Shown: positions 9,728 to 20,559, numbered from the stretch's first letter. The stretch is 64,000 bases of DNA from Bartonella bilalgolemi (GCF_023500045.1 NZ_JAMCOF010000002.1:124001-188000); one strand, 5' to 3'. Notes: generated by a model not told the origin, from the letters alone. Numbers and translations are program-made.

Positions 9728-11851
9728 TTATAAGGTCATATTTGGTAGTTTTTGTAGGTCTTTGTTGATAGAACGTATAGCGTTTAATGTTGCTGGTGAG
9801 AGTATTTGCGGCAATTTAGAAATGATATAAGGATTATTATCATGGGGAGAATTAATTGGTGACTGATAAGGCAAAATAGAATTTTTTACTCCATAGAGTG
9901 GTTGGAGAACTATATTTTGATGTGCATAGAGCATAATACGATGCCATATCATGGCAGGAATAACACCACCAAAAGCGCGATTCATAGATGAGAAATCATC
10001 ATTTCCCATCCATACAGCGCCGGTATAATTACCAGTAAAGCCAACAAACCAAGCATCACGGTAGGCTTGTGATGTTCCAGTTTTTCCAGCAACAAGTGAC
10101 ATGGGCAGCGCTGCACGTTTACCAGATCCTCGTGTTGTAACGCCAACCAGCATTTGATTCATATAAGCAGCTGATTGTTTACTGATAACTTGATATGATT
10201 TCTTACCATTACGTGTCCAATCCCATATTACATGACCATCTATTGTGCTGATTCGTGTAAAGCCATGGCGATTTCCAGCTATGCCTCCATTAGCGAAGAC
10301 ATTAAAACCAATTGCTTGATCCATTGGTGTCATATTGGATGTCCCTAAAACCATGGTTTTGTGTGATAAAATATGAGAATTAATACCCATATTTTTAATC
10401 AAATTTCTGATTGGTTGAGTATCACGATTAAGATACTGGTAAGTAATATGGACAGGTACTGTATTAATAGAAAAGGCTAAAGCAGTTGCTAAATCGACAT
10501 TGCCGATATAACGGCCAGAATTATTTCGTGGCGACCAACCGCCCCAATTGATAGGTTTATCAGAGACTATAGTATTGGGGGATAAACCATGTTCCATTGC
10601 AGTTGCATAAACGTATGGTTTGAATGAAGAACCAGGCTGTCGACCACCTTGTGTTGCTCTATTAAACTGGCTTTTTTCATAATCAAGTCCTCCGACAATT
10701 GCGCGTACAGCTCCGTTATTATCAAGAATAACGGTGGCTGCTTGTGTTACGTGATATTGTTGGCCATATTGGTATAGATAATATTCGATTGCTTCTTCTG
10801 CTGCTCGTTGAATATTTGGGTCAAGAGTGGTTTGAACAATTAAGGTATGGCTTGGTAATTGATTGCTGATTTGGCGTATTTCATCAAATGCCCAATCAAG
10901 AAAATAATTAGGCTGACTGTTTTTTACTTTTGTAATAATCTTAGCAGGGTAGCGGTATGCTTTGATAATTTGGCTATCCGTCATAAAATTACTGTCAACA
11001 AGATTAGATAAAACTGTATTTGCACGTGCTTGTGCAGCAGGTAAGTTGCTATGAGGAGCATATTTTGTCGGTGCTTTAAAAAGACCTGCTAATATAGCAG
11101 ATTCTGCTAAAGATATGTTGCGTACATTTTTATCAAAATAAAATTTTGATGCCGCTGCAATACCAAAATTATTTCCTCCCATGTATACGCGTTCAAGATA
11201 GAGTTGCAAAATTTGTTTTTTTTTGAGATTTGCTTCCAGCCATAGAGCAAGATAAGCTTCTTTAATTTTGCGTGTTATAGTTCTTTCATGTGTTAAAAAT
11301 AAATTTTTCGCGAGTTGTTGTGTAAGAGTTGAACCACCTTGAACGATAATTTTAGCTTGTATATTTTGTGTAATTGCTCGTATAAGACCATAAAAATCAA
11401 TTCCCCAATGATGAAAAAAACGGCGATCTTCTGTTGCAAGAACTGCTTTGATAAGATAATCAGGCATTTCCTCGACAGGGACAGATAGAGCTGGTAAAGC
11501 TCCACGGTATCCAATAGAATTTCCGTAGCGGTCTAGAAAAAGAATGGAAAAATTCTTGGATGAATACCAATCTTTTTTTGTTAATTCAAAAACAGAAAGA
11601 CCAACGATGGTGAATAAAGTAAAACCAATCAACCCTAATGTTAATGTTTCATCGAGGATTTCAACGATACATCGTTTCCATCCTCGTACATGAAAACGTT
11701 GTGAAATAAGAGCTGTTCTATTCCAGAAGAAATTGTGAAAAGTACGGATATTGTAAAGTGTCGTGTCTAGCCATGCGTCTAATTCAATAAGTTTAGGGCT
11801 ATGGAATGGTTTATTTTGTTGGATTTTCTTTTTTTTTAAAAAATCAAACAT
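9728..11851 (-). CDS. Class A penicillin-binding protein (PBP1-type)
   Basis: This 707-residue bifunctional enzyme polymerises and cross-links peptidoglycan at the outer face of the inner membrane. A cytoplasmic segment is followed by a membrane helix around residues 72-92. The glycosyltransferase domain has EDRRFFHHWGID and GGSTLTQQLAKNLFL. The transpeptidase domain has the catalytic Ser in QPGSSFKPYVYA, SIN in AFSINTVPV and KTG in GKTGTSQAYRDAW. All catalytic motifs are present and the length is normal. It is the first gene of a probable operon with the DUF1214/DUF1254 pair. I do not choose between the names mrcA and pbpC. Confidence 0.93.
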   Translation of the reverse strand: MFDFLKKKKIQQNKPFHSPKLIELDAWLDTTLYNIRTFHNFFWNRTALISQRFHVRGWKRCIVEILDETLTLGLIGFTLFTIVGLSVFELTKKDWYSSKNFSILFLDRYGNSIGYRGALPALSVPVEEMPDYLIKAVLATEDRRFFHHWGIDFYGLIRAITQNIQAKIIVQGGSTLTQQLAKNLFLTHERTITRKIKEAYLALWLEANLKKKQILQLYLERVYMGGNNFGIAAASKFYFDKNVRNISLAESAILAGLFKAPTKYAPHSNLPAAQARANTVLSNLVDSNFMTDSQIIKAYRYPAKIITKVKNSQPNYFLDWAFDEIRQISNQLPSHTLIVQTTLDPNIQRAAEEAIEYYLYQYGQQYHVTQAATVILDNNGAVRAIVGGLDYEKSQFNRATQGGRQPGSSFKPYVYATAMEHGLSPNTIVSDKPINWGGWSPRNNSGRYIGNVDLATALAFSINTVPVHITYQYLNRDTQPIRNLIKNMGINSHILSHKTMVLGTSNMTPMDQAIGFNVFANGGIAGNRHGFTRISTIDGHVIWDWTRNGKKSYQVISKQSAAYMNQMLVGVTTRGSGKRAALPMSLVAGKTGTSQAYRDAWFVGFTGNYTGAVWMGNDDFSSMNRAFGGVIPAMIWHRIMLYAHQNIVLQPLYGVKNSILPYQSPINSPHDNNPYIISKLPQILSPATLNAIRSINKDLQKLPNMTL

Positions 11852-12177
11852 AAAAAGCCTATGATAAAGTAATGCAACTGAACAATTTGATAATTAATTA
11901 TATGGAGTATAAGAACTTTTTTGCTATAGGCATGGCAAAAAAAGAATTTATTTGGGATTTTGATACTTAGTTTATTTGACACATATATTTAGTTTTTATT
12001 TAATTTTATATTTTAAAAAATTTTTGTTATTTTAATTTTGCAGGTCATTAAAAAATGAATTTATAATTACTAAAATTTTAATATTACGATATATATATAA
12101 TAAGGTTATATTTTTCTTTGTGTGATTTTAATTTAAGAAATAAACTAGTTCGTTTATTCGTTTTCTATTCAGATAAA
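11852..12177. other. AT-rich gap upstream of the penicillin-binding protein gene
   Basis: About 330 bases between the divergent penicillin-binding protein start and the decayed feu-like locus. I see no reading frame or RNA structure. It should contain the promoter of the reverse-strand operon. Confidence 0.5.
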
Positions 12178-12430
12178 ATGACTTATAAAAAATTTTCTTT
12201 TTTCGATATTCATAAGTCTTATTAATTTAAATTTTTTAGCAGCTGACTGTATTAAAATAGGAAAAAAAGTTGCTATGCAATAAAATGGAACAATAACTTG
12301 TTCAACACCGAGTGTCGAAGATAGCAAAAATATGTGTGTGGTTGTGATTGTTTTTCCTGAGCATAATGAAGATAAATCACGATGTGTTGAGGTTGTTATT
12401 GCTGCCGATTCACTTTTCCAGGTGGAGTGA
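12178..12430 (+). pseudogene. Remnant of a small exported protein upstream of feuP (feuN-like position)
   Basis: The fragment starts at an ATG (MTYKKFS), shifts frame in a homopolymer-rich stretch near 12195, and continues as a signal-peptide-like segment ISLINLNFLAADCIKIGKK. After an in-frame stop it reads ITCSTPSVEDSKNMCVVVIV and then KSRCVEVVIAADSLFQVE before a TGA at 12428. A short exported protein directly upstream of a FeuP-type regulator matches the position of feuN, whose product in Sinorhizobium modulates FeuQ. The identity rests on position and size only. With one frameshift and one stop it cannot make the original protein. Confidence 0.5.
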
Positions 12431-12907
12431 TGCCTATTTTTAGGCAGTACAGAGTTTTATGATGCTTGTTTTAATGTTAACAGCGCGTGATCGTTGGTCT
12501 GATAAGGTACGTGGTGTTGATGCGGTTGCTGATGATTATGTCGTTAAGCCATTCTATTTAGAGAAAGTGACGGCACGGTTGCGCGTTTTAATTCGCCGTT
12601 CGATGGGACATGCAACAAATATGTTATTTTGTGTGAAGGTTTTATTAGATTCTAAAACTTCTCGTATTTTTATTGATAGAGAGTTAATTAAATTAACATC
12701 ATATGAATTTCGGCTTCTGTCTTATACTATGCATCATAGCGATAAAGTAGTTGCAAGGACAGAGTTTATTGAGTACCTTATGATCAGGATTTTGTTAAAG
12801 ATTCGAATACGATTAAAGTGTTTGTAAGGCAGTTGCGTAAAAAACTTGGAGTAGATTTGATTGAGACTGGTCGTGGATTAGGCTGTAGAATAAATAATGT
12901 TGGGTGA
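12430..12907 (+). pseudogene. feuP: Decayed OmpR-family response regulator, FeuP-like
   Basis: The preserved part is recognisable as FeuP/PhoP type. LTARDRWSDKVRGVDAVADD and YVVKPF come from the end of the receiver domain, and KLTSYEFRLLSYTMHHSDKV comes from the winged-helix domain. The first roughly 70 residues, including the phosphoacceptor Asp, are gone. A frameshift near 12780 separates the open frame (12459-12827) from its C-terminal end, which continues in another frame as YDQDFVKDSNTIKVFVRQLR and ends GRGLGCRINNVG at 12907. The product cannot be a functional regulator. The sensor kinase remnant starts four bases later, preserving the original operon order. Confidence 0.85.
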
Positions 12908-12910
12908 CAA

Positions 12911-14312
12911 ATGAGAGTTTTGAAGAATAATAACCGATTGAAGCGGTTATTTTTTTATTGAAAAATCTCTGGATCTACGTGTTATGATTTTATCAACATT
13001 ATAGGCCATTATTTCATTTTTATCTGTTTCAGCAGTCAGTATTTATTCTATAAGTGTTTAAATTAACAAAGTTTGGATGGTATTCTTTCTTCTCATCTTT
13101 ATAGTCTGATTATAGCTGTAACTGTTACATCTGAGGGATGTTTGAAAGGGAATCATAAATTTGGTGATATTCATTATTCAGATTCAACATCTGGATGGTA
13201 TTGGGCGGTGTGGCCTGTATCATTTAATTTACATGGAAGATTGGTATCACGATCATTAGGAACTAAAGAAATTTTTTTACCGAGCGTTGTTAATGTCTCT
13301 TTTAATAGTCAATTTTTTCTCTCTTATCGAATAAAGGTATAGATGTGGAAAACCTGAAAGTTATTGAAAGTTTGTTATTTTTGATAATCAGAGTCATGTT
13401 GCTCGTTTTCGCTTTGTTGGAAATATTGATGAAGTGTATGCACAGGTAAATAATTTGAACAGACTTTACAAATTTTTCTGTGGAGTTTTGATATAAATAG
13501 TGTTCTCATCAATTTGTTTCTTATTTTTTAGTTTTCAGCTATTGAGATGAATTCAACAAACGTTGAATGATATTCGCATGGGAAAAACTGATTATATAAG
13601 TACAGATTTATTGAGTGAGGTTATGTCATTGGCACAAAAATGAATGCTTTTATTGATAATAATCAGCGTATTATTGAATAATTTCGAACTCAGGTTGTTA
13701 ATCTTGCTCATTCATTAAAGACACTTTTATCAGTTATCATTAATAAAGTCGATAACATAGCAGAGGAACTAGCCCTCTTATTGCACGAGCAAGCTAAAAT
13801 AATGCGTACTCAGATTAATCATTATTTGCGTCGTGTCCGGATTGCAGCACGGCGTGATAGTATTGTTTCTCATATAGCTGTTCGGGAAACAATTAATCGT
13901 TTGGTTAGGGTCATGAAAAAATTTAATTCTGGTAAACAGATTCAATTTACTATGGATGTTAATGATATTATTTTTTTCTGATAAAAAGGAAGATCTAGAG
14001 GAAATTGCGGGTAATGTGATTGAGAATGCTGCTCGGTGGTTTCGTATTAAAATCTTAATTTGTTGTTTTTGAGAAGAAAGTTTTGAAGAAACAGCATTCT
14101 TTAGTATTATTATTGAAGATGATGGTCTTAGTTTGACAGAAGAGCAAATTGATAAAGCTTTAAAAAGAGGTCAACGGTTTGATGGAAGTAAGCCAGGAAC
14201 AGGATTAGGATTAGCGATTGTTTCAGTTATGGTCAGTGAATATGGTGGAAGCTTTTCTTTGTCGCGTTCTAAGCGGGGTAGATTATATACAAAAATTGTA
14301 TTACCAAGATGA
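12911..14312 (+). pseudogene. feuQ: Decayed sensor histidine kinase, FeuQ/PhoQ-like
   Basis: The whole gene can be traced but is broken many times. After MRVLKNNNRLKRLFFY comes a stop. A sensor-domain piece at 13073-13342 carries STSGWYWAVWPVSF, typical of the FeuQ/PhoQ periplasmic domain. The phosphoacceptor box NLAHSLKT is at about 13699, followed by a stretch open from 13781. The ATP-binding domain ends with GTGLGLAIVSVM and a normal-looking C-terminus at 14312. At least five stops or frameshifts interrupt it. Decay of both partners and of the small upstream gene indicates loss of the entire signalling unit. Confidence 0.85.
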
Positions 14313-14521
14313 TAAATGTATTTTCTTTTACTTGGTGTATATATCAAAGACGACATCTGTAATAACAAAGCAATATTTTGTATATAGCTTAAGATAGCAA
14401 ATAATAATATCTTCGTGCCTTAATAGCTATCTTTGTATGTAATGGAGAATATAAATGAAAATTTTGTTTTTATGGTGTTATAGATATCAGAAAAATTGAT
14501 GATGAGTTTTATGGTGTCATA

Positions 14522-14950
14522 ATGCAGAAAGTTTTTTTATTACTGATTGGTATGCTGATTGTCAGTTTGTTAGGGTGTAGCCATACATTGAAATTAGATA
14601 CAAAGGATCTCAATGTAAATGTAGAAGTAGAAGAGGTTAATTTCGATAAGATTAATGGGATGGGGACTGGTCTCCTTGGATCTTCTTTTATGCTATTATC
14701 TTTAGGCGATCGTTATAAAGTTTTGCAAGCAGAATATAATGCACTCGAATATGCTAACGCTGGAAAAAAAGTGCGTTGGGTATCTACAAAAAGAGGTATT
14801 TTTGGTGAAGTAAGTGCAGGGCAGTTTTATCAAGTTGGTTCACAAAATTGTCGTCAGTATAGTCATTCTTTTACACTTAATGGTATATCTGAAGTAGTTT
14901 ACGGTAGCGCGTGTCGCAATCCTGATGGAAGTTGGATGCCTCTTATATAA
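14522..14950 (+). CDS. Lipoprotein with surface-antigen-like domain
   Basis: This 142-residue lipoprotein has a signal peptide ending in the lipobox LLGC (Cys near residue 19), so it is probably anchored in the outer membrane. The C-terminal half has the pattern of the RT0821/Lpp0805-type surface antigen domain: WVSTKRGIFGEVSAGQFYQV, then NCRQYSHSF, then YGSACRNPDGSWMPL. The biological role of the domain is unknown. It is a single gene between the decayed feu-like locus and the cytochrome c maturation genes. Confidence 0.75.
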   Translation: MQKVFLLLIGMLIVSLLGCSHTLKLDTKDLNVNVEVEEVNFDKINGMGTGLLGSSFMLLSLGDRYKVLQAEYNALEYANAGKKVRWVSTKRGIFGEVSAGQFYQVGSQNCRQYSHSFTLNGISEVVYGSACRNPDGSWMPLI

Positions 14951-15024
14951 GCGCTACAATTAATATAAGAATATGAAAGAAATTGGTTGTAGTTTTTTGA
15001 TTTCTATATTGGTGTTAAAGTGAT

Positions 15025-15804
15025 ATGCTATTATCAGTTTTAGCTGCATTTTTTTTTACTTTTTTTACAATTATTTTTTTTCTGCTTTTTTATTGTAGAA
15101 TAAGGCAAGAGAAAATTTCTTTTTTCAGTATTGATCACACTCAACACTGTGAGAGTAAAGCTGATTTTAAACGTTGCACTTTTGACGAAGAAAGTATACG
15201 AAAACTTTATAAATATCCAAAAAGTTTTTGTGCGCTTATAGTGCTAAGTCTTTTATTTATTTTTTTTGTAACATGGGGTGTTTATAGTCTGACGGGCAGT
15301 CCAAGAGTTAAAAGTTATTTTTTTAGTGAATTGATGGAGAGAGATCCCAATACGCTAAATGAATATGAAAGACTTATTCGTTTAGAAGTGCTTTTTTTTC
15401 GTATGCCTCATGATGGAAAGATAGCAGATGCATTGGCAGTAGGGTATCTTGAAGCAGGTCGTTTTCAGGATGCTGTGAATACCTATTTATATGCACTTCA
15501 TTTAAATGGAGAAACAGCTCCAAGGCTGGTGGGATATGGTTTAGCGTTAGTTAATTACGAAGGAGGAGTGATTACGCAAGAAGCACAGGATGTTTTTCAA
15601 AAGGCTGTTAATTTAGCACCAAAAGATTTTTATCCTCATTTACTTTTAGCAAGTGCTTTTTATCAAGCAGGCCGCTCTTCTCAAGCGGTTCAGCTTTTAC
15701 AAAATTTCCTTAATACAACGCCTAAGAATATTAAAGGAAGATCGCGTATTGAAGAAATGATTATTCAGTTGCGTAGTGTTTCTGATGAGCAAGATTTAGA
15801 CTAA
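15025..15804 (+). CDS. ccmI: Cytochrome c maturation protein CcmI (CycH)
   Basis: This 259-residue inner-membrane protein presents apocytochrome c to the heme ligation machinery. It has two membrane helices (about residues 1-23 and 70-92) with a basic loop between, the CcmI N-terminal arrangement, followed by tetratricopeptide-like repeats: IADALAVGYLEAGRFQDAV, then EAQDVFQKAVNLAPKDFYP and LASAFYQAGRSSQAV. The protein is shorter than many CcmI/CycH proteins and seems to lack the C-terminal periplasmic extension. Position directly upstream of ccmE-ccmF-ccmH supports the call. Confidence 0.85.
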   Translation: MLLSVLAAFFFTFFTIIFFLLFYCRIRQEKISFFSIDHTQHCESKADFKRCTFDEESIRKLYKYPKSFCALIVLSLLFIFFVTWGVYSLTGSPRVKSYFFSELMERDPNTLNEYERLIRLEVLFFRMPHDGKIADALAVGYLEAGRFQDAVNTYLYALHLNGETAPRLVGYGLALVNYEGGVITQEAQDVFQKAVNLAPKDFYPHLLLASAFYQAGRSSQAVQLLQNFLNTTPKNIKGRSRIEEMIIQLRSVSDEQDLD

Positions 15805-15956
15805 TTTATAATTGCATAATTAGGTGAGTTTATTCAGAGATGGAAAAATACGTATAATTAAGTTTTACTTATATCAAAGAATATACAAAGCTATTTTAGT
15901 AAAAGGTAGGGCATGTATACAACATACATTGATGAAAATATTTTCATGAGTAGGCC

Positions 15957-16454
15957 ATGAACAGTCGACCTTTAAAAGATTTTTTTTCACTTGAGCTTGT
16001 TTTGCAGAAGCGAAAGAAAAATAGACTACTTATGATTTTGTCATGTCTTTTTATTATGGCAATTGCTACGAGTTTTATATTGTATACAATTCGTAATACA
16101 GTGAATTTTTTTCGTACGCCATCTGATATTACAAGAGAAGATATTTTAACGGGGCGTTCCTTACGTTTAGGTGGTTTTGTTGAAAAAGGAACTGTTGAAT
16201 ACAGTGGAAATATGCAGGTTACCTTTTTTGTAACTGATAGTCTAAAACGTGAAAAGGTTGTTTTTACTGGCATATTACCGGATCTTTTTCGTGAAGGACA
16301 AGGAGTTATTGTAGAAGGATATTTCAATAAACAAAGACTTTTTATAGGTACGCGTATTTTGGCAAAACATGATGAGACTTATATGTCTAGAGAAATGGCT
16401 GATCGCGTAAATAAGTGTCAGAATATGAAGAGGCAATTCGATTGTGCTCGTTGA
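15957..16454 (+). CDS. ccmE: Heme chaperone CcmE (CycJ)
   Basis: This 165-residue membrane-anchored periplasmic protein binds heme covalently and hands it to the ligation complex. It has an N-terminal helix around residues 24-45 and an OB-fold domain with [14 protein letters not shown] and [20 protein letters not shown]. The heme-binding histidine is in the C-terminal KHDETYMS motif. Its last 11 bases overlap the start of ccmF. The start at 15957 gives the usual length and a short basic N-terminus. Confidence 0.93.
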   Translation: MNSRPLKDFFSLELVLQKRKKNRLLMILSCLFIMAIATSFILYTIRNTVNFFRTPSDITREDILTGRSLRLGGFVEKGTVEYSGNMQVTFFVTDSLKREKVVFTGILPDLFREGQGVIVEGYFNKQRLFIGTRILAKHDETYMSREMADRVNKCQNMKRQFDCAR

Positions 16455-18408
16455 ATTGGGTCATCTTTTTTTAGCTGCAGCATTGGCAGTTAGTTTGTTG
16501 CAGGCATTTTTACCAACTTTTGGTGCTTTACAAAAAAAGCCTTTATTGATGCAATTAGCAGTGCCGTTAACGTATATCATTTTTATATTATTGCTCTTAT
16601 CTTTTTTGATCATTGTTTACGCTTATATTGTATCTGATTTTTCTGTTCTTAATGTTGTTGAGAATTCTCATTCAGAAAAGCCAATTCTTTATAAAATCGT
16701 TGGTGTGTGGGGTAACCATGAAGGATCAATGTTATTATGGGTTTTGCTTTTAGCTTTTTTTAGTACATTGATTGCATTATTTTCTCGACAATTACCAGAA
16801 CAGTTTAAAGCATTAGTTTTAAGTTGCCAAAGTTGGATCATAAGTGCTTTCCTTTTGTTTATTCTCTTTATATCTAATCCATTTATACGTGTTCATCCAC
16901 CGGTGTTGCAGGGAAATGATCTTAATCCTGTATTACAGGATATTTCTTTAGCAATCCATCCTCCACTTCTTTATTTGGGCTATGTTGGTTTTTCGGTTTG
17001 TTTTTCTTTTTCAATAGCTGCATTGATTACAGGATATCTTAACAAGATTTGGGCCTATTGGATACGACCATGGGTTTTGCTTGCGTGGATTTTTTTGACA
17101 GTTGGCATTACGGTCGGGTCTTATTGGGCTTATTATGAATTAGGCTGGGGTGGTTATTGGTTTTGGGATCCAGTTGAAAATGTTTCATTGATGCCTTGGC
17201 TTTCGGGAACTGCTCTTTTACATTCGGTGATTGTTTTTGAAAAAAGAAACTTATTGAGAAGCTGGACCTTATTTTTAGCTATTCTTACGTTTTCTCTTTC
17301 TCTTATGGGAACTTTTCTTGTTCGTTCGGGTATTTTAATGTCTATACATAGTTTTGCTGTTGATCCAACACGTGGGAAAGCAATTCTTGCTATTTTGTTT
17401 TTTTTCACGGGAGGTGCTCTTCTTCTTTTTGCTATACGGATGCCTATTTTGAAAACAGGGGGATTTTTTTATCCAGTTTCGCGTGAAGGTTTTATTATTT
17501 TAAATAATTTGCTTCTTATAACAGCAACATCAACAGTTTTAATTGGTACACTCTACCCTTATTTTTTTGAGGCATTAACGGGGCAAAAAATTTCTGTAGG
17601 TGCTCTTTTTTTTAATTTTACATTTGGACCTTTAATGATGGTACTCTTGTTGTTTGTTCCATTTGGGCCGATGATAGCTTGGAAACATGGCGATTTTTTT
17701 GCAGTTTTCGAACGATTATGGTTTGTATTTGCATTGGCTTGTGTAGCGTGTTTTATAACATTTTATGTAAATTCTTTACGTGATATTTTTGCCGCTTTAG
17801 GCGTTGGACTTGCAGTTTTTGTTTTTTGGGGTGGTTTAGCTGATCTTTGGAGCAAGAGTGGCTATTATAAGGTACCTTTTTTAGTGCGAGTTAAGAGATT
17901 TTTGGGATTACCATTGTCTGTTTTTGGTGCTGCGTTGGCACATATGGGATTAGGAGTTACATTATTTGGCATTATCTGTGTTGCAACTTTTGGGCAAGAA
18001 CGTATTTTAATTATGCAAATAGGAGAAACAGTTACGATAGCTGATAAGACTATTCGTTTTGATGAAGTTCATAATATTGCAGGTTCAAATTATTCAGCAA
18101 TACAATTTGATTTTAAAATATATGATAACAAAAATGTGATTAGTGATGTGGTAGCCTCGAAACGTTTTTATTTAAGCCACAATAGATCAACAACGGAAGT
18201 TGGTATTAAAAGTCATGGCTTTTCTCAATTTTATATTGCTCCTGGTCGTATAAATGATCAAGGGCTTGTTGTGCATATATGGTGGAAACCTTATGTGATA
18301 TGTATTTGGTTTGGTGCATTTATGATGGCAGTAGGAGGAGGATTGTCTCTTTTAAATCATTGGATACGTGTAGGTCGGTTGCAATCGATTATAAAGGGAT
18401 CAAGATGA
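16444..18408 (+). CDS. ccmF: Heme lyase subunit CcmF (CycK)
   Basis: This 654-residue polytopic inner-membrane protein is the core of the heme ligation complex that attaches heme to apocytochrome c. The start is GTG at 16444, inside the end of ccmE. It contains [16 protein letters not shown] and the tryptophan-rich heme-handling signature [19 protein letters not shown], flanked by many membrane helices, with a periplasmic domain near the C-terminus. The length is typical. It overlaps ccmH by four bases (ATGA). Confidence 0.95.
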   Translation: MLVELGHLFLAAALAVSLLQAFLPTFGALQKKPLLMQLAVPLTYIIFILLLLSFLIIVYAYIVSDFSVLNVVENSHSEKPILYKIVGVWGNHEGSMLLWVLLLAFFSTLIALFSRQLPEQFKALVLSCQSWIISAFLLFILFISNPFIRVHPPVLQGNDLNPVLQDISLAIHPPLLYLGYVGFSVCFSFSIAALITGYLNKIWAYWIRPWVLLAWIFLTVGITVGSYWAYYELGWGGYWFWDPVENVSLMPWLSGTALLHSVIVFEKRNLLRSWTLFLAILTFSLSLMGTFLVRSGILMSIHSFAVDPTRGKAILAILFFFTGGALLLFAIRMPILKTGGFFYPVSREGFIILNNLLLITATSTVLIGTLYPYFFEALTGQKISVGALFFNFTFGPLMMVLLLFVPFGPMIAWKHGDFFAVFERLWFVFALACVACFITFYVNSLRDIFAALGVGLAVFVFWGGLADLWSKSGYYKVPFLVRVKRFLGLPLSVFGAALAHMGLGVTLFGIICVATFGQERILIMQIGETVTIADKTIRFDEVHNIAGSNYSAIQFDFKIYDNKNVISDVVASKRFYLSHNRSTTEVGIKSHGFSQFYIAPGRINDQGLVVHIWWKPYVICIWFGAFMMAVGGGLSLLNHWIRVGRLQSIIKGSR

Positions 18409-18833
18409 GGAAGCTTTTTTGGGGGACTTTTACATTCTTTGTGCTCATTTTTTCTATGCAATTAGTGAGAGCGGTAGAGCCAGATGAGATTTTAATGGAT
18501 CCAGTACTCGAAGCGCGCGCTCGTGATATTTCATCATATTTGCGTTGTCCAATTTGTCAAAATCAAACAATTGATGATTCAAATACTTCATTAGCACGTG
18601 ACTTACGTTTTTTAGTTCGTGAACGCTTGAAAGCAGGCGATAATAATCAGCAGGTTATTAATTTTCTTGTGGAGCGATATGGTGAATTTATTTTATTAAC
18701 ACCACCATTTAATAAAACGACGTGGTTTTTATGGTTATCACCTTTGATCATAATTATTATTGGTATAAGTTTCATTTTATTTCGAATAAAATGGACAAGC
18801 AGAAAGGCATTCATTTCTTTGGATGTTAATTAA
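18405..18833 (+). CDS. ccmH: Cytochrome c maturation thiol protein CcmH (CycL)
   Basis: This 142-residue protein keeps the CXXCH cysteines of apocytochrome c reduced for heme attachment. It has a signal peptide, the redox motif LRCPICQNQTIDDSN and one C-terminal membrane helix (about residues 103-122). I chose the ATG at 18405, overlapping the ccmF stop in ATGA, because it starts the signal peptide; an upstream in-frame start at 18279 lies inside ccmF. This is the last gene of the ccmI-ccmE-ccmF-ccmH group. Confidence 0.93.
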   Translation: MRKLFWGTFTFFVLIFSMQLVRAVEPDEILMDPVLEARARDISSYLRCPICQNQTIDDSNTSLARDLRFLVRERLKAGDNNQQVINFLVERYGEFILLTPPFNKTTWFLWLSPLIIIIIGISFILFRIKWTSRKAFISLDVN

Positions 18834-19039
18834 TGGAAGCATTTTATAATATTGTTGCAATTTAATATGAGTAAAAGAAAAGCAAGGAATTTAAACGGAT
18901 CTTTTAGATTTATTATCATCTGAATTTATTTATCATCGACTTTACAAAACTTTAATAATTTAGACAGAAAACGGTAATATTTACTGTTTTATTGTTAATG
19001 ATAATATGATTAAAATATTACTGAGTAGGAGCATAAAAA

Positions 19040-20545
19040 ATGGTCAAATCAAATTTTCGTATGATGTTAACAGCAGTAAGTTGCTCTGTGTTTTTAGCAA
19101 GTACGATGTTTTTTAATGGATCAAACTTTTGGGTGACAACTACCCATGCAAATCCTGTATTTGTTCCTTCAGTACAACAACAAGGGTTTGCAGATGTTGT
19201 ATCTAAAGTAAAGGCAGCTGTTGTTTCTGTGCAAGTGAAGAGTAATGCCAAAAAAGAAGAACGGTTCTTTAGTAATTTTTTTAGTAATCCAGGGATTGAT
19301 CAGTTGCCAGATCAACATCCTTTGAAAAGATTTTTTAAAGATTTTTATAATCATGCTCTTCCTAATGATAAGCCTTTGAATCGTTCGCGTAAATTTCGTC
19401 CTGTAGCCTTTGGATCTGGTTTTTTTATCTCCCCTGATGGTTATATTGTTACTAACAACCATGTAATTGTAGATGGAACAAGCTATTCTGTCATTCTTGA
19501 TGACGGTACAGAATTTGAGGCAAAACTTATTGGAGCAGATCCCCGAACTGATCTTGCCGTATTAAAAGTAAATGATAAACGGAAGTTTCCATATGTTGGT
19601 TTTGCAGATGACTCGACAATTCATGTGGGGGATTGGGTTGTTGCTGTCGGAAATCCATTTGGCCTTGGTGGAACTGTAACAGCAGGTATTGTTTCTGCAC
19701 GTGGACGTGATATTGGTGCTGGTGTTTATGACGATTTTATTCAGATTGATGCTGCTGTTAATCGTGGTAATTCTGGTGGTCCAACTTTTAATCTTAATGG
19801 ACAAGTTGTTGGAATTAATACAGCAATTTTTTCTCCTTCTGGCGGGAATGTTGGGATTGCTTTTGCTATTCCTTCAGCAACAGCGAAACAGGTTGTAAAA
19901 CAACTTATGGAAAAAGGTTCCGTTCAGCGAGGTTGGATTGGTGTTCAAATTCAACCTGTCACAAAAGAAATTTCTGATTCGATTGGTCTAAAAGAAGCTA
20001 AAGGTGCTTTAATTACTGATCCGCTCAAAGGGCCAGCAGCAAAAGCTGGTGTTAAAGCAGGTGATGTAATTATTGCGGTTAATGGCGAAAAAATTAATGA
20101 TGCACGTGATCTAGCAAAGCGTATTGCAAACACTACACCCGGAGAAACTGTTACTTTAGGAATTTGGAGATCGGGTAAAGAGGAAAGTGTCAAGGTTAAG
20201 CTTGATACGATGCCAGTGGATGAGGGACAGCGAGAAAGAGCAAAATATTCAAGCGAGCACGGTAATTCAGATGAAACATTAGAAGATTATGGTTTGATTG
20301 TAGCTCCTTCTGATGATGGTATGGGGTTGGTTGTAACTGATGTGGATTCAGATACAGATGCAGCTGATAGGGGTGTACGTCCTGGTGATGTTATCGTAAC
20401 GGTTAATAATAGACCTGTCAAAAAAGCATCTGATATTACTGATGCAATCAAAGATGCAAAAAAATTAGGGCGAAATGCGATATTATTGCAAGTGCGAACA
20501 AATGATCAGAATCGTTTTATTGCTCTTCCAATTTTAAAAAAATAA
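19040..20545 (+). CDS. htrA: Periplasmic serine protease DegP/HtrA
   Basis: This 501-residue periplasmic protease and chaperone degrades misfolded envelope proteins. An N-terminal signal sequence (to about residue 35) precedes a trypsin-like domain with the catalytic His in YIVTNNHVIVDG, Asp in PRTDLAVLKV and Ser in AVNRGNSGGPTFN. Two PDZ domains follow: the first begins around RGWIGVQIQPV, and the second contains VVTDVDSDTDAADRGVRPGD. The length matches Do-type HtrA. A hairpin follows the stop. The gene lies between the cytochrome maturation genes and a two-component pair, as in related Rhizobiales. Confidence 0.95.
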   Translation: MVKSNFRMMLTAVSCSVFLASTMFFNGSNFWVTTTHANPVFVPSVQQQGFADVVSKVKAAVVSVQVKSNAKKEERFFSNFFSNPGIDQLPDQHPLKRFFKDFYNHALPNDKPLNRSRKFRPVAFGSGFFISPDGYIVTNNHVIVDGTSYSVILDDGTEFEAKLIGADPRTDLAVLKVNDKRKFPYVGFADDSTIHVGDWVVAVGNPFGLGGTVTAGIVSARGRDIGAGVYDDFIQIDAAVNRGNSGGPTFNLNGQVVGINTAIFSPSGGNVGIAFAIPSATAKQVVKQLMEKGSVQRGWIGVQIQPVTKEISDSIGLKEAKGALITDPLKGPAAKAGVKAGDVIIAVNGEKINDARDLAKRIANTTPGETVTLGIWRSGKEESVKVKLDTMPVDEGQRERAKYSSEHGNSDETLEDYGLIVAPSDDGMGLVVTDVDSDTDAADRGVRPGDVIVTVNNRPVKKASDITDAIKDAKKLGRNAILLQVRTNDQNRFIALPILKK

Positions 20546-20559
20546 TATTTATGAGAAGT

